Shown piece by piece: positions 56,493 to 64,000 of a stretch of 64,000 nt of DNA. Origin of the DNA: Granulosicoccus antarcticus IMCC3135 (lineage in GTDB: Bacteria; Pseudomonadota; Gammaproteobacteria; Granulosicoccales; Granulosicoccaceae). Under the pieces are notes generated by a model. That model saw only the letters and a program-made list of their open reading frames with translations. It did not search any database and was not told where the DNA came from. How positions within the stretch are numbered: the stretch's first letter is position 1; every line of letters begins with the position of its first letter. The DNA is taken from the NCBI RefSeq assembly GCF_002215215.1, contig NZ_CP018632.1, forward strand, positions 6,754,501-6,818,500. Direction: 5' to 3'. Made by a program: the position numbers and the translations under genes.

Positions 56493-56822
56493 CTAATCGC
56501 GCAGACTTCGACCTATTCGGCCTTTGGGAGTTTCGGTGGCAGCCAGATACCAGGTCATGCCGCAGCTAATCGCAAATAGTGCCCAAAAGACGAGAAAACC
56601 CAAGGTATAGGCCGCAGGACGACTGTCTTCAAGATGCACCTGCACCCACTCTATCTGCAAAGGGTCAATCACCGAAAACAACAAGCCGACGGCTATTGCC
56701 GCGCCAATGAAAGCGGGCCATAGCACCTGCATGAGACCACGTACCAGAAGGCCCTTGCCCGGATCAGGATTTGAGCCCTGTGAGGCTAATGGTATATCGG
56801 TAGACACCTTTGATTCCAACAT
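56493..56822 (-). CDS. Small two-helix membrane protein of the cbb3 locus
   Basis: 109 residues from ATG 56822. The helices are VLWPAFIGAAIAVGLLFSVI and LGFLVFWALFAISCGMTWYLA. It has no recognised domain. Position between fixH and the CbiM-like gene, on the same strand, suggests a role in oxidase assembly or membrane placement. Confidence 0.7.
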   Translation of the reverse strand: MLESKVSTDIPLASQGSNPDPGKGLLVRGLMQVLWPAFIGAAIAVGLLFSVIDPLQIEWVQVHLEDSRPAAYTLGFLVFWALFAISCGMTWYLAATETPKGRIGRSLRD

Positions 56823-56862
56823 GGGCAGAACACTCCGACGGGTCGAAACAACAAATGCGAGT

Positions 56863-57483
56863 CTACTTGAACTCAGAATGATTAAAAACTTCTTCCGGCA
56901 GCTTCGCCGCCATGGATAAGTTCGCGCGGTCTCCTACTTCGATCAGCTGACTGACCAATCGCCAGGGAGCATTGTCGATGGGTTGCAAGTGTATGCGAAA
57001 TTTTCCTTTTTCCGGCAAGCTCACGCCTGCTGCCAGGAATCTATCGCCACCAATGGATTGCAGCACCACCTCACCATCACGCTCAGCCTGTGTAACATGG
57101 ACCCACCGCATTTGCATCGCGGTTGGCCAGTGGAAACCAGCCTCCATGGTCATCGCCTCAGCCGACAACTGCTCGGGCAATGCAGGCATCTTGCGCGACA
57201 GATCCAGTACCAACCCTTCCTCGGTACGGGTCACTGTTGCCGCCAGCCCCAGCAATGAGGCCGATCGATCACGCTCGATGCGCTGATTGATACCCTTGCC
57301 TTCCGCGTAATAGTCATCGACCACCAGTGAATTATTGGTAGTCAGTGCCAGGTACACCATCATGATGCCCAGTAACACGGAGATCAGAGGGAAGCTGATC
57401 AGAAACCATGGCCAGCCGTAGCGATACCACGGCTTGGTCTGGCGGTCCGAATCATCGATTGGAGTATTGATGGCAGTGCTCAT
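56863..57483 (-). CDS. fixH: FixH family protein
   Basis: About 206 residues from ATG 57483. An N-terminal helix WFLISFPLISVLLGIMMVYLAL is followed by a periplasmic domain beginning NNSLVVDDYYAEGKGINQRIERD, the FixH family feature. FixH is implicated in copper supply to cbb3 oxidase or its CcoI. It sits between ccoG (13 bp upstream) and the small membrane gene. Confidence 0.9.
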   Translation of the reverse strand: MSTAINTPIDDSDRQTKPWYRYGWPWFLISFPLISVLLGIMMVYLALTTNNSLVVDDYYAEGKGINQRIERDRSASLLGLAATVTRTEEGLVLDLSRKMPALPEQLSAEAMTMEAGFHWPTAMQMRWVHVTQAERDGEVVLQSIGGDRFLAAGVSLPEKGKFRIHLQPIDNAPWRLVSQLIEVGDRANLSMAAKLPEEVFNHSEFK

Positions 57484-57496
57484 GGTTAAAAAAAAT

Positions 57497-58909
57497 CTAC
57501 TCAAACATTTCTGGTAGAAAAAAGGAAGTCTTGGAGGTTTGAACAACGGAGCTGTCATCAACCGCCTCGACAGCGATCATGATCAGATTACTGCCCGCAT
57601 CACCCGCATCCGGTTCAGCACGCACACGTAACGCAATCGTACGGTTGGAGGCAGAAGCTACCTCAATCGTATCGACCGTATCTATATGCAATGTTGGCAG
57701 GCCTGTGACAGACACCTTGAATGTGCGATCAAACTCGGCACTGTTGATGAGATTGAGACGGTAGACATTTTCGATCACGCCGTTCTTGACCTCTCTGGAC
57801 AACGCCCCACGGTCACGCATGACATCCAGCATGACCGGCACACGGGTAGCGATGTGTCCAATCAGCACTCCGGTCACTGTCAGCAGAATCACACTGTAAA
57901 TGAGTATCCGAGGTCGAAAGACGCGCCGCCACAACTGGGCACGCGTCCAGCCGTTTTCCATACCATTGAGCGTGTCATAGCGGATCAAACCTTTGGGACT
58001 GCCTACTTTTTCCATGACCTGATCACAGGCATCGATACAAGCTGCACAGCCAATGCATTCGTACTGCTGGCCATCTCGAATATCGATGCCGGTAGGACAC
58101 ACCTGCACACACAGGCTGCAATCCACACAGTCACCACGCCCTTCGACGCTGGATTTTTTAGAGCGCGCACCGCGCGGCTCGCCACGGCCAGGATCGTAGG
58201 TGATAACCCAGGTATCGTTGTCGAACATGACGCCCTGAAAACGTGCATAGGGGCACATGTACTTGCACACCTGCTCGCGCAGAAAGCCAGCGTTACCGTA
58301 AGTGGCAAAACCGTAAAACACGATCCAGAACATCTGCCAGGAACCCAGTGACAAAGTGACAAATTGCCCCAGCATGTCGCGTATAGGTGTGAAATAACCA
58401 ACGAAGGTGATTCCTGTCCATAGAGCGAAGGCGATCCAGGCACCGTGTTTGGCAATTTTCAAGCGCAGCTTGTGCGCCGAAAAAGCCGAGGCATCCAGTT
58501 TCATGCGACGGGCACGATCGCCTTCGATCTTGCGCTCTATCCACATGAATATTTCGGTATAAACCGTTTGCGGGCAGGCAAAACCACACCACACCCGACC
58601 AGCAACCGCCGTAAACAGAAACAGCGACATTGCCGAGATAATGAGAAGGGCTGCCAGATAAATGAAATCCTGTGGGTACAGGATGAGCCCGAAAATATGG
58701 AACTTGCGGGCAGCCAGATCAAACAAGACAGCCTGACGGTCGTTCCATGACAACCATGGCAGACCGTAGAACAGCACCTGCGTCAACCAGACAAAAATCC
58801 AACGCCACTTGGCAAAAAGACCTGTCACAGAGCGCATGTACACCTTGCGGCTCACTTCCAGCAGCAATTGCTCTTGTCGCTTGCTGCCGGGCGAAGTAGA
58901 TGTAGACAT
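57497..58909 (-). CDS. ccoG: Cytochrome c oxidase accessory protein CcoG (polyferredoxin)
   Basis: 470 residues. Five or so membrane helices and two cysteine clusters: CGFACPQTVYTE and CVDCSLCVQVCPTGIDIRDG...CIGCAACIDACDQVM, the latter binding two [4Fe-4S]. A C-terminal Ig-like domain follows. CcoG is a cupric reductase that helps supply Cu(I) to the CuB centre of CcoN. It belongs to the ccoNOQP-G-H order on the minus strand. Confidence 0.93.
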   Translation of the reverse strand: MSTSTSPGSKRQEQLLLEVSRKVYMRSVTGLFAKWRWIFVWLTQVLFYGLPWLSWNDRQAVLFDLAARKFHIFGLILYPQDFIYLAALLIISAMSLFLFTAVAGRVWCGFACPQTVYTEIFMWIERKIEGDRARRMKLDASAFSAHKLRLKIAKHGAWIAFALWTGITFVGYFTPIRDMLGQFVTLSLGSWQMFWIVFYGFATYGNAGFLREQVCKYMCPYARFQGVMFDNDTWVITYDPGRGEPRGARSKKSSVEGRGDCVDCSLCVQVCPTGIDIRDGQQYECIGCAACIDACDQVMEKVGSPKGLIRYDTLNGMENGWTRAQLWRRVFRPRILIYSVILLTVTGVLIGHIATRVPVMLDVMRDRGALSREVKNGVIENVYRLNLINSAEFDRTFKVSVTGLPTLHIDTVDTIEVASASNRTIALRVRAEPDAGDAGSNLIMIAVEAVDDSSVVQTSKTSFFLPEMFE

Positions 58910-58975
58910 TGGTTGACCGTTCAGTTTAGTGGATGGCTACGCGGTGGCACGCGCAGCCATCACAGGGGTCACAAA

Positions 58976-59911
58976 CTAGTTGGTTTGTGTTGTGCTCTCA
59001 TCAGAATTTGACAAGCTCCAGATATAGGCTGCCAGTACATGCGCCTTGCCCTCATCCAGTAGATTTCCGAAAGATGGCATGCGATTGTTAAAACCATTAC
59101 TGATCGCATCTTCAATCGATTTGCGTGAACCGCCATACAGCCAGGTGTCATCCGTCAGATTGGGAGCACCTACCGCCGCGACACCTTTCCCATCTGCGCC
59201 ATGACAAGCTGCACAAACAGCAAATTTAGGCTTGGCTTTCGCCGCCAGGATGGCATCATGCCGGCTGTCGGATAATGACAGTACATAGTTGGCCATCGCT
59301 TCCACATCAGCGGGTGTATTACCGATGGCCGCAGCCATTGCCGGCATCACCGCGTTACGACCGTTAAGTACCGTGTGCTTGATGTATTCCGGATCACCGG
59401 CTCCCAGCCAGTCATTGTCGGACAGATTGGGAAACGAGCGACTGCCGCGCGCATCGGAACCATGACACTGACTGCAATAGGTCAGAAACAGACGTTCCCC
59501 CATGGCTTGTGCCTCGGGATCTTTTGCCACTTCTGCAATATCCTGAGCCATATAGCCGGCAAACAACGGCGCCGTCACCTCATCCATCTTGGCCACTTCG
59601 TCATCGTACTGCCCGTTTTGCGTCCAATTCAGTGTGCCTTTGAACGTACCCAGTCCCGGATACAGAATCAGGTAGCCAACCCCGAAAACACACGTGATGT
59701 AGAACAGATACAACCACCAGCGAGGCAAGGGATTGTTCAGCTCACGCAGATTTTCATCCCATACATGTCCGGTGGACTCGACCACGCCATCAACTGCAGG
59801 TGGCACTTTCGCCCGGGATGTCACCCATGCCAGCAGAAAGCAGGCAAGAATGGAAATGATGGTTATAGCGGATACATAGTGACTCCAGAAACTACTTACA
59901 AAATCAGACAT
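58976..59911 (-). CDS. ccoP: cbb3 oxidase subunit III, dihaem cytochrome CcoP
   Basis: 311 residues from ATG 59911, which overlaps the ccoQ stop by 8 bases. One N-terminal helix (AITIISILACFLLAWVTS) and a second near RWWLYLFYITCVFGVGYLIL, then two c-type haem motifs CSQCHGSDARG and CAACHGADGKG. The distal Met ligands lie in the PAMAAA and MPSFG-type segments. It passes electrons to CcoO. Confidence 0.95.
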   Translation of the reverse strand: MSDFVSSFWSHYVSAITIISILACFLLAWVTSRAKVPPAVDGVVESTGHVWDENLRELNNPLPRWWLYLFYITCVFGVGYLILYPGLGTFKGTLNWTQNGQYDDEVAKMDEVTAPLFAGYMAQDIAEVAKDPEAQAMGERLFLTYCSQCHGSDARGSRSFPNLSDNDWLGAGDPEYIKHTVLNGRNAVMPAMAAAIGNTPADVEAMANYVLSLSDSRHDAILAAKAKPKFAVCAACHGADGKGVAAVGAPNLTDDTWLYGGSRKSIEDAISNGFNNRMPSFGNLLDEGKAHVLAAYIWSLSNSDESTTQTN

Positions 59912-60161
59912 GCCGCACCTCCTGTTCTGCTGTTGCACGGGCCGCTGACTGGTCGGCGGATTTGATGCTGGATGAATTCCTTCTGTTTTCAGCCAGCTGT
60001 TCTTCGACAGTTCGCTCTTGCATGTCATCGTCAGCAAACGGCAGATTGGCCGCTTCATCAAAACGTTGTTTCTGACGTCCGCTGTAAGCCCACCATACGA
60101 TCAATAGAAATACGACAAAGCTGACGACGGTGATTACCACCCTCATGTCCATGATTTCCAC
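59904..60161 (-). CDS. ccoQ: cbb3 oxidase subunit CcoQ
   Basis: 85 residues with one helix (VVITVVSFVVFLLIVWWAYS) and the short RQKQRFDEAANLPFADDD tail of CcoQ/FixQ. It stabilises the core complex. The start is GTG 60161, or ATG 60152, which has GGA close by. Confidence 0.9.
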   Translation of the reverse strand: MEIMDMRVVITVVSFVVFLLIVWWAYSGRQKQRFDEAANLPFADDDMQERTVEEQLAENRRNSSSIKSADQSAARATAEQEVRHV

Positions 60162-60775
60162 TACTGCACCCCATTGCCGGCAGTACCCATCACTTGCAGA
60201 TAGGCGATCAGAGCATCAAGCTCATTCTTGCCTTCCAGCATGCTCGGACCTGCAGCTATCTGTTCATCGGTATAAGGATGGCCCAACATGCGCAGCACGT
60301 TCATCTTCTTCGTGACACCTTCTGGATCCAATGGAGACTTTGCGAGCCAAGGGTAAGCCGGCATGACTGATTCAGGCACCAGATCACGAGGGTTATTCAT
60401 GTGAACACGGTGCCATTCATCGGTATAACGTCCACCTACACGATGCAGGTCTGGCCCCGTGCGTTTGCTGCCCCACTGGAACGGTCGGTCGTAAACGAAT
60501 TCACCGGCCACCGAGTAAGGTCCATACCGTTCTGTCTCGGCACGAAAGGGACGAATCATCTGCGAGTGGCAGTTGTAGCAGCCTTCACGCACATAGACAT
60601 CGCGTCCGGTCAGTTGCAAGGCATCGTAGGGCTCAAGCCCTGCAACCGGTTCAGTCGTGGACTTCTGGTAGAACAATGGCACGATCTCCACCAGTCCTCC
60701 TACCGATACGACTAATACGATCAGAATAGCCATCAGACCGATGTTTTTCTCGATCAGCTCGTGTGTCAATTTCAT
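60161..60775 (-). CDS. ccoO: cbb3 oxidase subunit II, monohaem cytochrome CcoO
   Basis: 204 residues from ATG 60775. One helix ([21 protein letters not shown]) and one haem motif [12 protein letters not shown]. The [14 protein letters not shown] segment contains the distal Met. Between ccoN and ccoQ, the standard order. Confidence 0.95.
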   Translation of the reverse strand: MKLTHELIEKNIGLMAILIVLVVSVGGLVEIVPLFYQKSTTEPVAGLEPYDALQLTGRDVYVREGCYNCHSQMIRPFRAETERYGPYSVAGEFVYDRPFQWGSKRTGPDLHRVGGRYTDEWHRVHMNNPRDLVPESVMPAYPWLAKSPLDPEGVTKKMNVLRMLGHPYTDEQIAAGPSMLEGKNELDALIAYLQVMGTAGNGVQ

Positions 60776-60800
60776 CTTGTAATCTCTATCGCTTGCCTGA

Positions 60801-62330
60801 TCAGGAATGCGCTGCTGAAGCGACTGCCGGGGCCTTACCACCACCTGCATGTCCATGATTGACAGCAGGAATGGCTGCAACCGCGTTCTTGCCCTGACGA
60901 ATGGTCATGATCATGTTGAACAGCATCAGCAACATACCGCTGAGATACAGCAAACCACCGAAAAATCGCATCATGAAGTACGGATGGGTTGCTTTGACCG
61001 CTTCGATGAAAGCATAGACAAGCGTTCCATCGGGGTTGGTTGCACGCCACATCAGGCCCTGCATGACACCTGCAATCCACATAGAGGCGATGTACAGAAC
61101 GATACCCAGAGTCGAGACCCAGAAATGCACTTCAATCAGTTTGACGCTGTACATCTGATTACGACCAAACAGGCGCGGAATGAGGTAGTAGATTGAACCC
61201 ATGGTGATCATGCCGACCCAACCGAGCGCACCGGAATGCACATGGCCAATGGTCCAGTCAGTGTAGTGAGACAGCGCGTTGACTGTCTTGATGGCCATCA
61301 TCGGACCTTCGAACGTCGACATGCCATAGAACGACAGCGAGACGATCAGAAACTTCAGGATGGGATCGGTACGCAGTTTGTGCCAGGCACCTGACAAGGT
61401 CATGATGCCGTTGATCATGCCACCCCAGCTGGGTGCCAGCAGGATCAGTGAAAACACCATACCCACGGACTGAGTCCAGTCTGGCAAAGCGGTGTAATGC
61501 AAATGGTGCGGACCGGCCCACATGTACGTGAAAATCAATCCCCAGAAATGCACGATGGACAAGCGATAAGAGTAGATCGGGCGCCCTGCCTGCTTGGGAA
61601 TGAAGTAGTACATCATGCCGAGGAATCCGGCAGTCAGAAAGAAGCCCACGGCGTTATGACCGTACCACCACTGGATCATGGCATCCTGTACACCAGCGTA
61701 GGCAGAGTAGGACTTTCCAAGCGTGACGGGAACGGCAGCGCTGTTGACAATATGCAGTATGGCAACCGTCAGAATATAGGCACCGTAGAACCAGTTGGCC
61801 ACATAGATATGAGGAGTCTTGCGCTTCACTATTGTGCCGAAGAACACCAGCGCAAACGCAATCCAGACCACTGCAATCAGGATATCGATGGGCCATTCCA
61901 GTTCAGCATATTCCTTGGACTGAGTAATACCCATTGGCAGCGTGATGGCCGCCAGCACGATGACTGTCTGCCAGCCCCAGAAAGTAAATGGCACCAGCCA
62001 CCCGCCCCAGAGTCGAGCCTGACAAGTTCGCTGCACGACGTAATAACCGGTGGCAAACAGCGCGCTTCCGCCGAAGGCAAAGATCACGGCATTGGTATGC
62101 AAAGGTCGCAGACGACCAAAACTGAACCAGGAGATACCCAGATTGAACTCAGGCCATGTCAACTGGGCTGCAATGATGACACCAACCAGCATGCCGACAA
62201 CGCCCCACACAACAGTCATCACGGCAAACTGCCGAACCACTTTGTAGTTGTAGGTGTCTTTACTCTCAACCTGCAAGTCGTCGTGCTCAGCAGCTGCCAA
62301 CCCCGCCGTCTCGTTCATGGTAGTACTCAT
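60801..62330 (-). CDS. ccoN: cbb3-type cytochrome c oxidase subunit I CcoN
   Basis: 509 residues from ATG 62330, with GAGGG about 10 bases upstream; an upstream TTG at 62339 is less likely. About twelve helices. Haem and copper ligands are in [36 protein letters not shown] (CuB His), [12 protein letters not shown] and [11 protein letters not shown]. This is the catalytic core of the high-affinity oxidase for microaerobic respiration. An FNR-type promoter lies upstream. Confidence 0.96.
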   Translation of the reverse strand: MSTTMNETAGLAAAEHDDLQVESKDTYNYKVVRQFAVMTVVWGVVGMLVGVIIAAQLTWPEFNLGISWFSFGRLRPLHTNAVIFAFGGSALFATGYYVVQRTCQARLWGGWLVPFTFWGWQTVIVLAAITLPMGITQSKEYAELEWPIDILIAVVWIAFALVFFGTIVKRKTPHIYVANWFYGAYILTVAILHIVNSAAVPVTLGKSYSAYAGVQDAMIQWWYGHNAVGFFLTAGFLGMMYYFIPKQAGRPIYSYRLSIVHFWGLIFTYMWAGPHHLHYTALPDWTQSVGMVFSLILLAPSWGGMINGIMTLSGAWHKLRTDPILKFLIVSLSFYGMSTFEGPMMAIKTVNALSHYTDWTIGHVHSGALGWVGMITMGSIYYLIPRLFGRNQMYSVKLIEVHFWVSTLGIVLYIASMWIAGVMQGLMWRATNPDGTLVYAFIEAVKATHPYFMMRFFGGLLYLSGMLLMLFNMIMTIRQGKNAVAAIPAVNHGHAGGGKAPAVASAAHS

Positions 62331-62453
62331 CAATCGCAACCCTCGGCGTGAAATCTATATGGCATTACAGCAACGTCCAGTCCTTAGTACAACTGAAAGA
62401 TGCATTTTCTGCAGGCGAAAATACGTATCGACATAGCGCCTGTCGATCTGCAG

Positions 62454-62495
62454 ATGTTACGCAATAGAACACGGCAACTTCTTGACATAGGTCAA
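62454..62495 (-). promoter_or_regulatory. FNR/ANR box and class II promoter of the ccoNOQP operon
   Basis: TTGACATAGGTCAA (62482-62495) is a symmetric FNR-type site. On the minus strand TAACAT (62454-62459) is at the -10 position exactly matching a start site 41.5 bases from the centre of the FNR box (predicted start near 62447), the class II activation geometry. The leader to ccoN would be about 117 bases. Confidence 0.72.
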
Positions 62496-62618
62496 GCCGA
62501 GGAGGATAGAGCTGCCAGCTGACTGATAAAGCAGGAGAAACACCTGTGAACAACAATCGTCACAAGCAGCGAAACCCTCAACCTCTAACCGCTGCCAGTA
62601 CCTGAACCTGCGTGATGA

Positions 62619-62864
62619 TCAGTGACTTTCAGGAGGCGTCTCATTCTCGCTTACCCCTATCTTGTCACCCGTCTCGTTCAATTTCTCTGCCTTCTTCTCA
62701 GTACTGTTCTTAGCCTGGACGGGCCGGTCATCATCAAGCAATATGCTCCATGCAGGCCCTTGGTCATCGTCGAACTGGCCGCTCTTGTTCATCCAGAAAA
62801 AGACCAGAACAGCCACCACCACCGCCATGACCGACAGTGGTATCAGAAGATATAGCGATTCCAC
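62619..62864 (-). CDS. ccoS: cbb3 oxidase assembly protein CcoS
   Basis: 81 residues from a GTG at 62864. A single N-terminal helix (SLYLLIPLSVMAVVVAVLVFFW) is followed by NKSGQFDDDQGPAWSILLDDD, the conserved CcoS segment. It overlaps the end of ccoI by 22 bases, so the two are coupled. CcoS helps insert haem and copper into CcoN. Confidence 0.88.
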   Translation of the reverse strand: MESLYLLIPLSVMAVVVAVLVFFWMNKSGQFDDDQGPAWSILLDDDRPVQAKNSTEKKAEKLNETGDKIGVSENETPPESH

Positions 62865-64000
62865 AGGCGGGACCTCGGTTGACGAACAGAATCGACCGGC
62901 ACAGATCCGGGACGCGACCATAATCGTTGAGCGTTACTGACGACCAGCAGCGAGCTGGCCGCCATACCAATGGCGGCAGCCCAAGGTGGCACATAACCCA
63001 AGGCCGCTAGCGGAATGGCCGTGACATTGTAAATGGCTGCCCATGCCAGATTCTGACGTACGATTTTCATGGTCTGGACAGACTTGGCAAGCAACGGCTC
63101 CAATCCCTCAAGCCCGGGTAGTAGAGAAATGACATCAGCGGCGGTGCGTGCCAGCGCTGTCGCCTCACCCGCGGCCAGAGAGACATCGGCACTCGCCAGC
63201 ACCGGGGCATCATTGATGCCATCACCCACCATCAAAACAGTCGCGCCACCAGCTTGCAACTTAGCGACATAAGCCTGTTTTTCAGTCGGTGTAACACCTG
63301 CCGTGTATTGAGCAATACCCAGTGACTGAGCTGCGACTTGTACCGCAGGCAGCCGATCACCGGACAATAGATGAACCGTCAACCCATCTTGAATCAAGCC
63401 CCTGACCAAAGACAAGGCTTCATCACGCAACGAATCACTGATGAGAAAACGTGCCAGTACGACCGGCGCTCCAGGCTCAAGCCCCCCACCTGATTCCATC
63501 AGCGAACGTTGTGCCAGAAAGACCTCACTGGCAGCTCGTGCCTGCTCGTCATCGGCGGCCTGCCATGAGTGCGCAGTCTCTGGCGTCACGCCACACCAGT
63601 TGGCAGACCCCACATAGAAGGCAAATCTTGCGCTATCGGTCGGTTCGATACTGGCCGCCAGACCATGGCCTGCACAATGTTCCAGATCGACAGCGACATA
63701 CCCCAGGTGTACCAGCTCGGCAATAGCGTCAGCACCTGTCGGTTCTACGCTGGACGCCTGTCGCAAGGCATGCGCGTAGGGATGTGTGGAGCCCATTTCC
63801 AGAGCTGTAGCCAACTGCAAAACCTGACTACGCTCCCATCCCTGAGCCAGCTGAATACCACTGACAGTGGGAGCGCCGGTGGTCAGCGTGCCGGTCTTGT
63901 CGAACACGACATCTGTCACTCGGGCCAGAGTTTCCAGAGCGTGGCCGCGGGTGATCAGCAAACGGCTACGTAACAGATCACCGGTGGCTGCAGCCAGCGC
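62843..64000 (-). CDS. ccoI: Copper-transporting P-type ATPase CcoI, N-terminus beyond window
   Basis: The C-terminal 385 or so residues are seen, and the frame is open to the window edge. The phosphorylation motif DKTGTLT and the hinge MVGDGINDAPVLASADVSLA are present, as is a final pair of helices (LAWAAIYNVTAIPLAALGYVPPWAA). CPx and metal-binding domains should lie beyond 64000. The location upstream of ccoS marks it as CcoI, the exporter that supplies copper for cbb3 assembly. Confidence 0.9.
   Translation of the reverse strand, partial: ALAAATGDLLRSRLLITRGHALETLARVTDVVFDKTGTLTTGAPTVSGIQLAQGWERSQVLQLATALEMGSTHPYAHALRQASSVEPTGADAIAELVHLGYVAVDLEHCAGHGLAASIEPTDSARFAFYVGSANWCGVTPETAHSWQAADDEQARAASEVFLAQRSLMESGGGLEPGAPVVLARFLISDSLRDEALSLVRGLIQDGLTVHLLSGDRLPAVQVAAQSLGIAQYTAGVTPTEKQAYVAKLQAGGATVLMVGDGINDAPVLASADVSLAAGEATALARTAADVISLLPGLEGLEPLLAKSVQTMKIVRQNLAWAAIYNVTAIPLAALGYVPPWAAAIGMAASSLLVVSNAQRLWSRPGSVPVDSVRQPRSRLWNRYIF

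Noticed and set aside
61497-62351. Plus-strand open frame of 284 codons opposite ccoN
   Set aside because: Antisense to a conserved oxidase gene; composition reflects the reverse of membrane-helix codons.

Overview
The window is a stretch of ordinary, gene-dense chromosome from a gammaproteobacterium. Nothing in it looks like phage, plasmid, CRISPR or a complete insertion sequence. Evidence for Gammaproteobacteria is the gene order: pepP-ubiH with ygfB upstream, zapA followed by 6S RNA and ygfA, ilvA divergent from rpiA, pcnB-folK, and rpsP-rimM-trmD-rplS, plus bolA, ycgL and hslR. The mix of a complete cbb3 oxidase locus, a TRAP transporter and many environmental sensors suggests a free-living aerobic or microaerobic, probably marine, organism. 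A Granulosicoccus-like genus is a guess from memory, not shown by the sequence.

Layout. 1-9.1 kb: the 3' part of a calcineurin-type phosphoesterase, bolA, an MscS-type channel, mtfA, a Slt-type transglycosylase, trhO, a methyltransferase and adk, followed by a 157-bp palindromic intergenic element. 9.1-16.3 kb: an alpha/beta hydrolase with metY, then a leftward run ygfB-pepP-ubiH-ClC channel. 16.3-20.2 kb: a ZapB-like gene, zapA, 6S RNA, ygfA, ilvA and rpiA. 20.2-28.3 kb: a CHASE2 sensor kinase with its response regulator, a deoxynucleoside kinase, folK, pcnB, hslR, ycgL and two tandem small cytochromes c. 28.5-37.7 kb: htpG with a sigma-32-like promoter, the rplS-trmD-rimM-rpsP operon, metH and a DUF3293 gene. 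38-49.7 kb: a GGDEF-EAL protein with a degenerate EAL domain, an ABC exporter whose two permeases carry peptidase-like domains, a GFA-like protein, a NYN-LOTUS protein and a Kef system. 49.7-55.7 kb: a leftward catabolic cluster with TRAP transporter dctQ-dctM-dctP, a glutamine-synthetase-family ligase, a broken aldehyde dehydrogenase and an iron alcohol dehydrogenase. 55.8-64 kb: ccoNOQP-ccoG-fixH and two small membrane genes, with ccoI-ccoS upstream, and an FNR-type promoter in front of ccoN.

The most notable observations are: (i) an aldehyde dehydrogenase pseudogene of which only the two ends remain, sitting in frame-coupled position inside an otherwise intact amine or alcohol catabolic cluster; (ii) an ABC-2 exporter in which one permease has an intact HExxH...E zinc-peptidase site and its paralogous partner has lost the same site at the same residue number; (iii) a 157-bp near-perfect hairpin element with 3-bp flanking repeats and a 16-bp relic elsewhere; (iv) a hairpin-rich 0.25-kb trailer behind rplS; and (v) well-placed FNR, sigma-32 and 6S RNA signals. 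No dramatic unknown defence or biosynthetic system was recognised.
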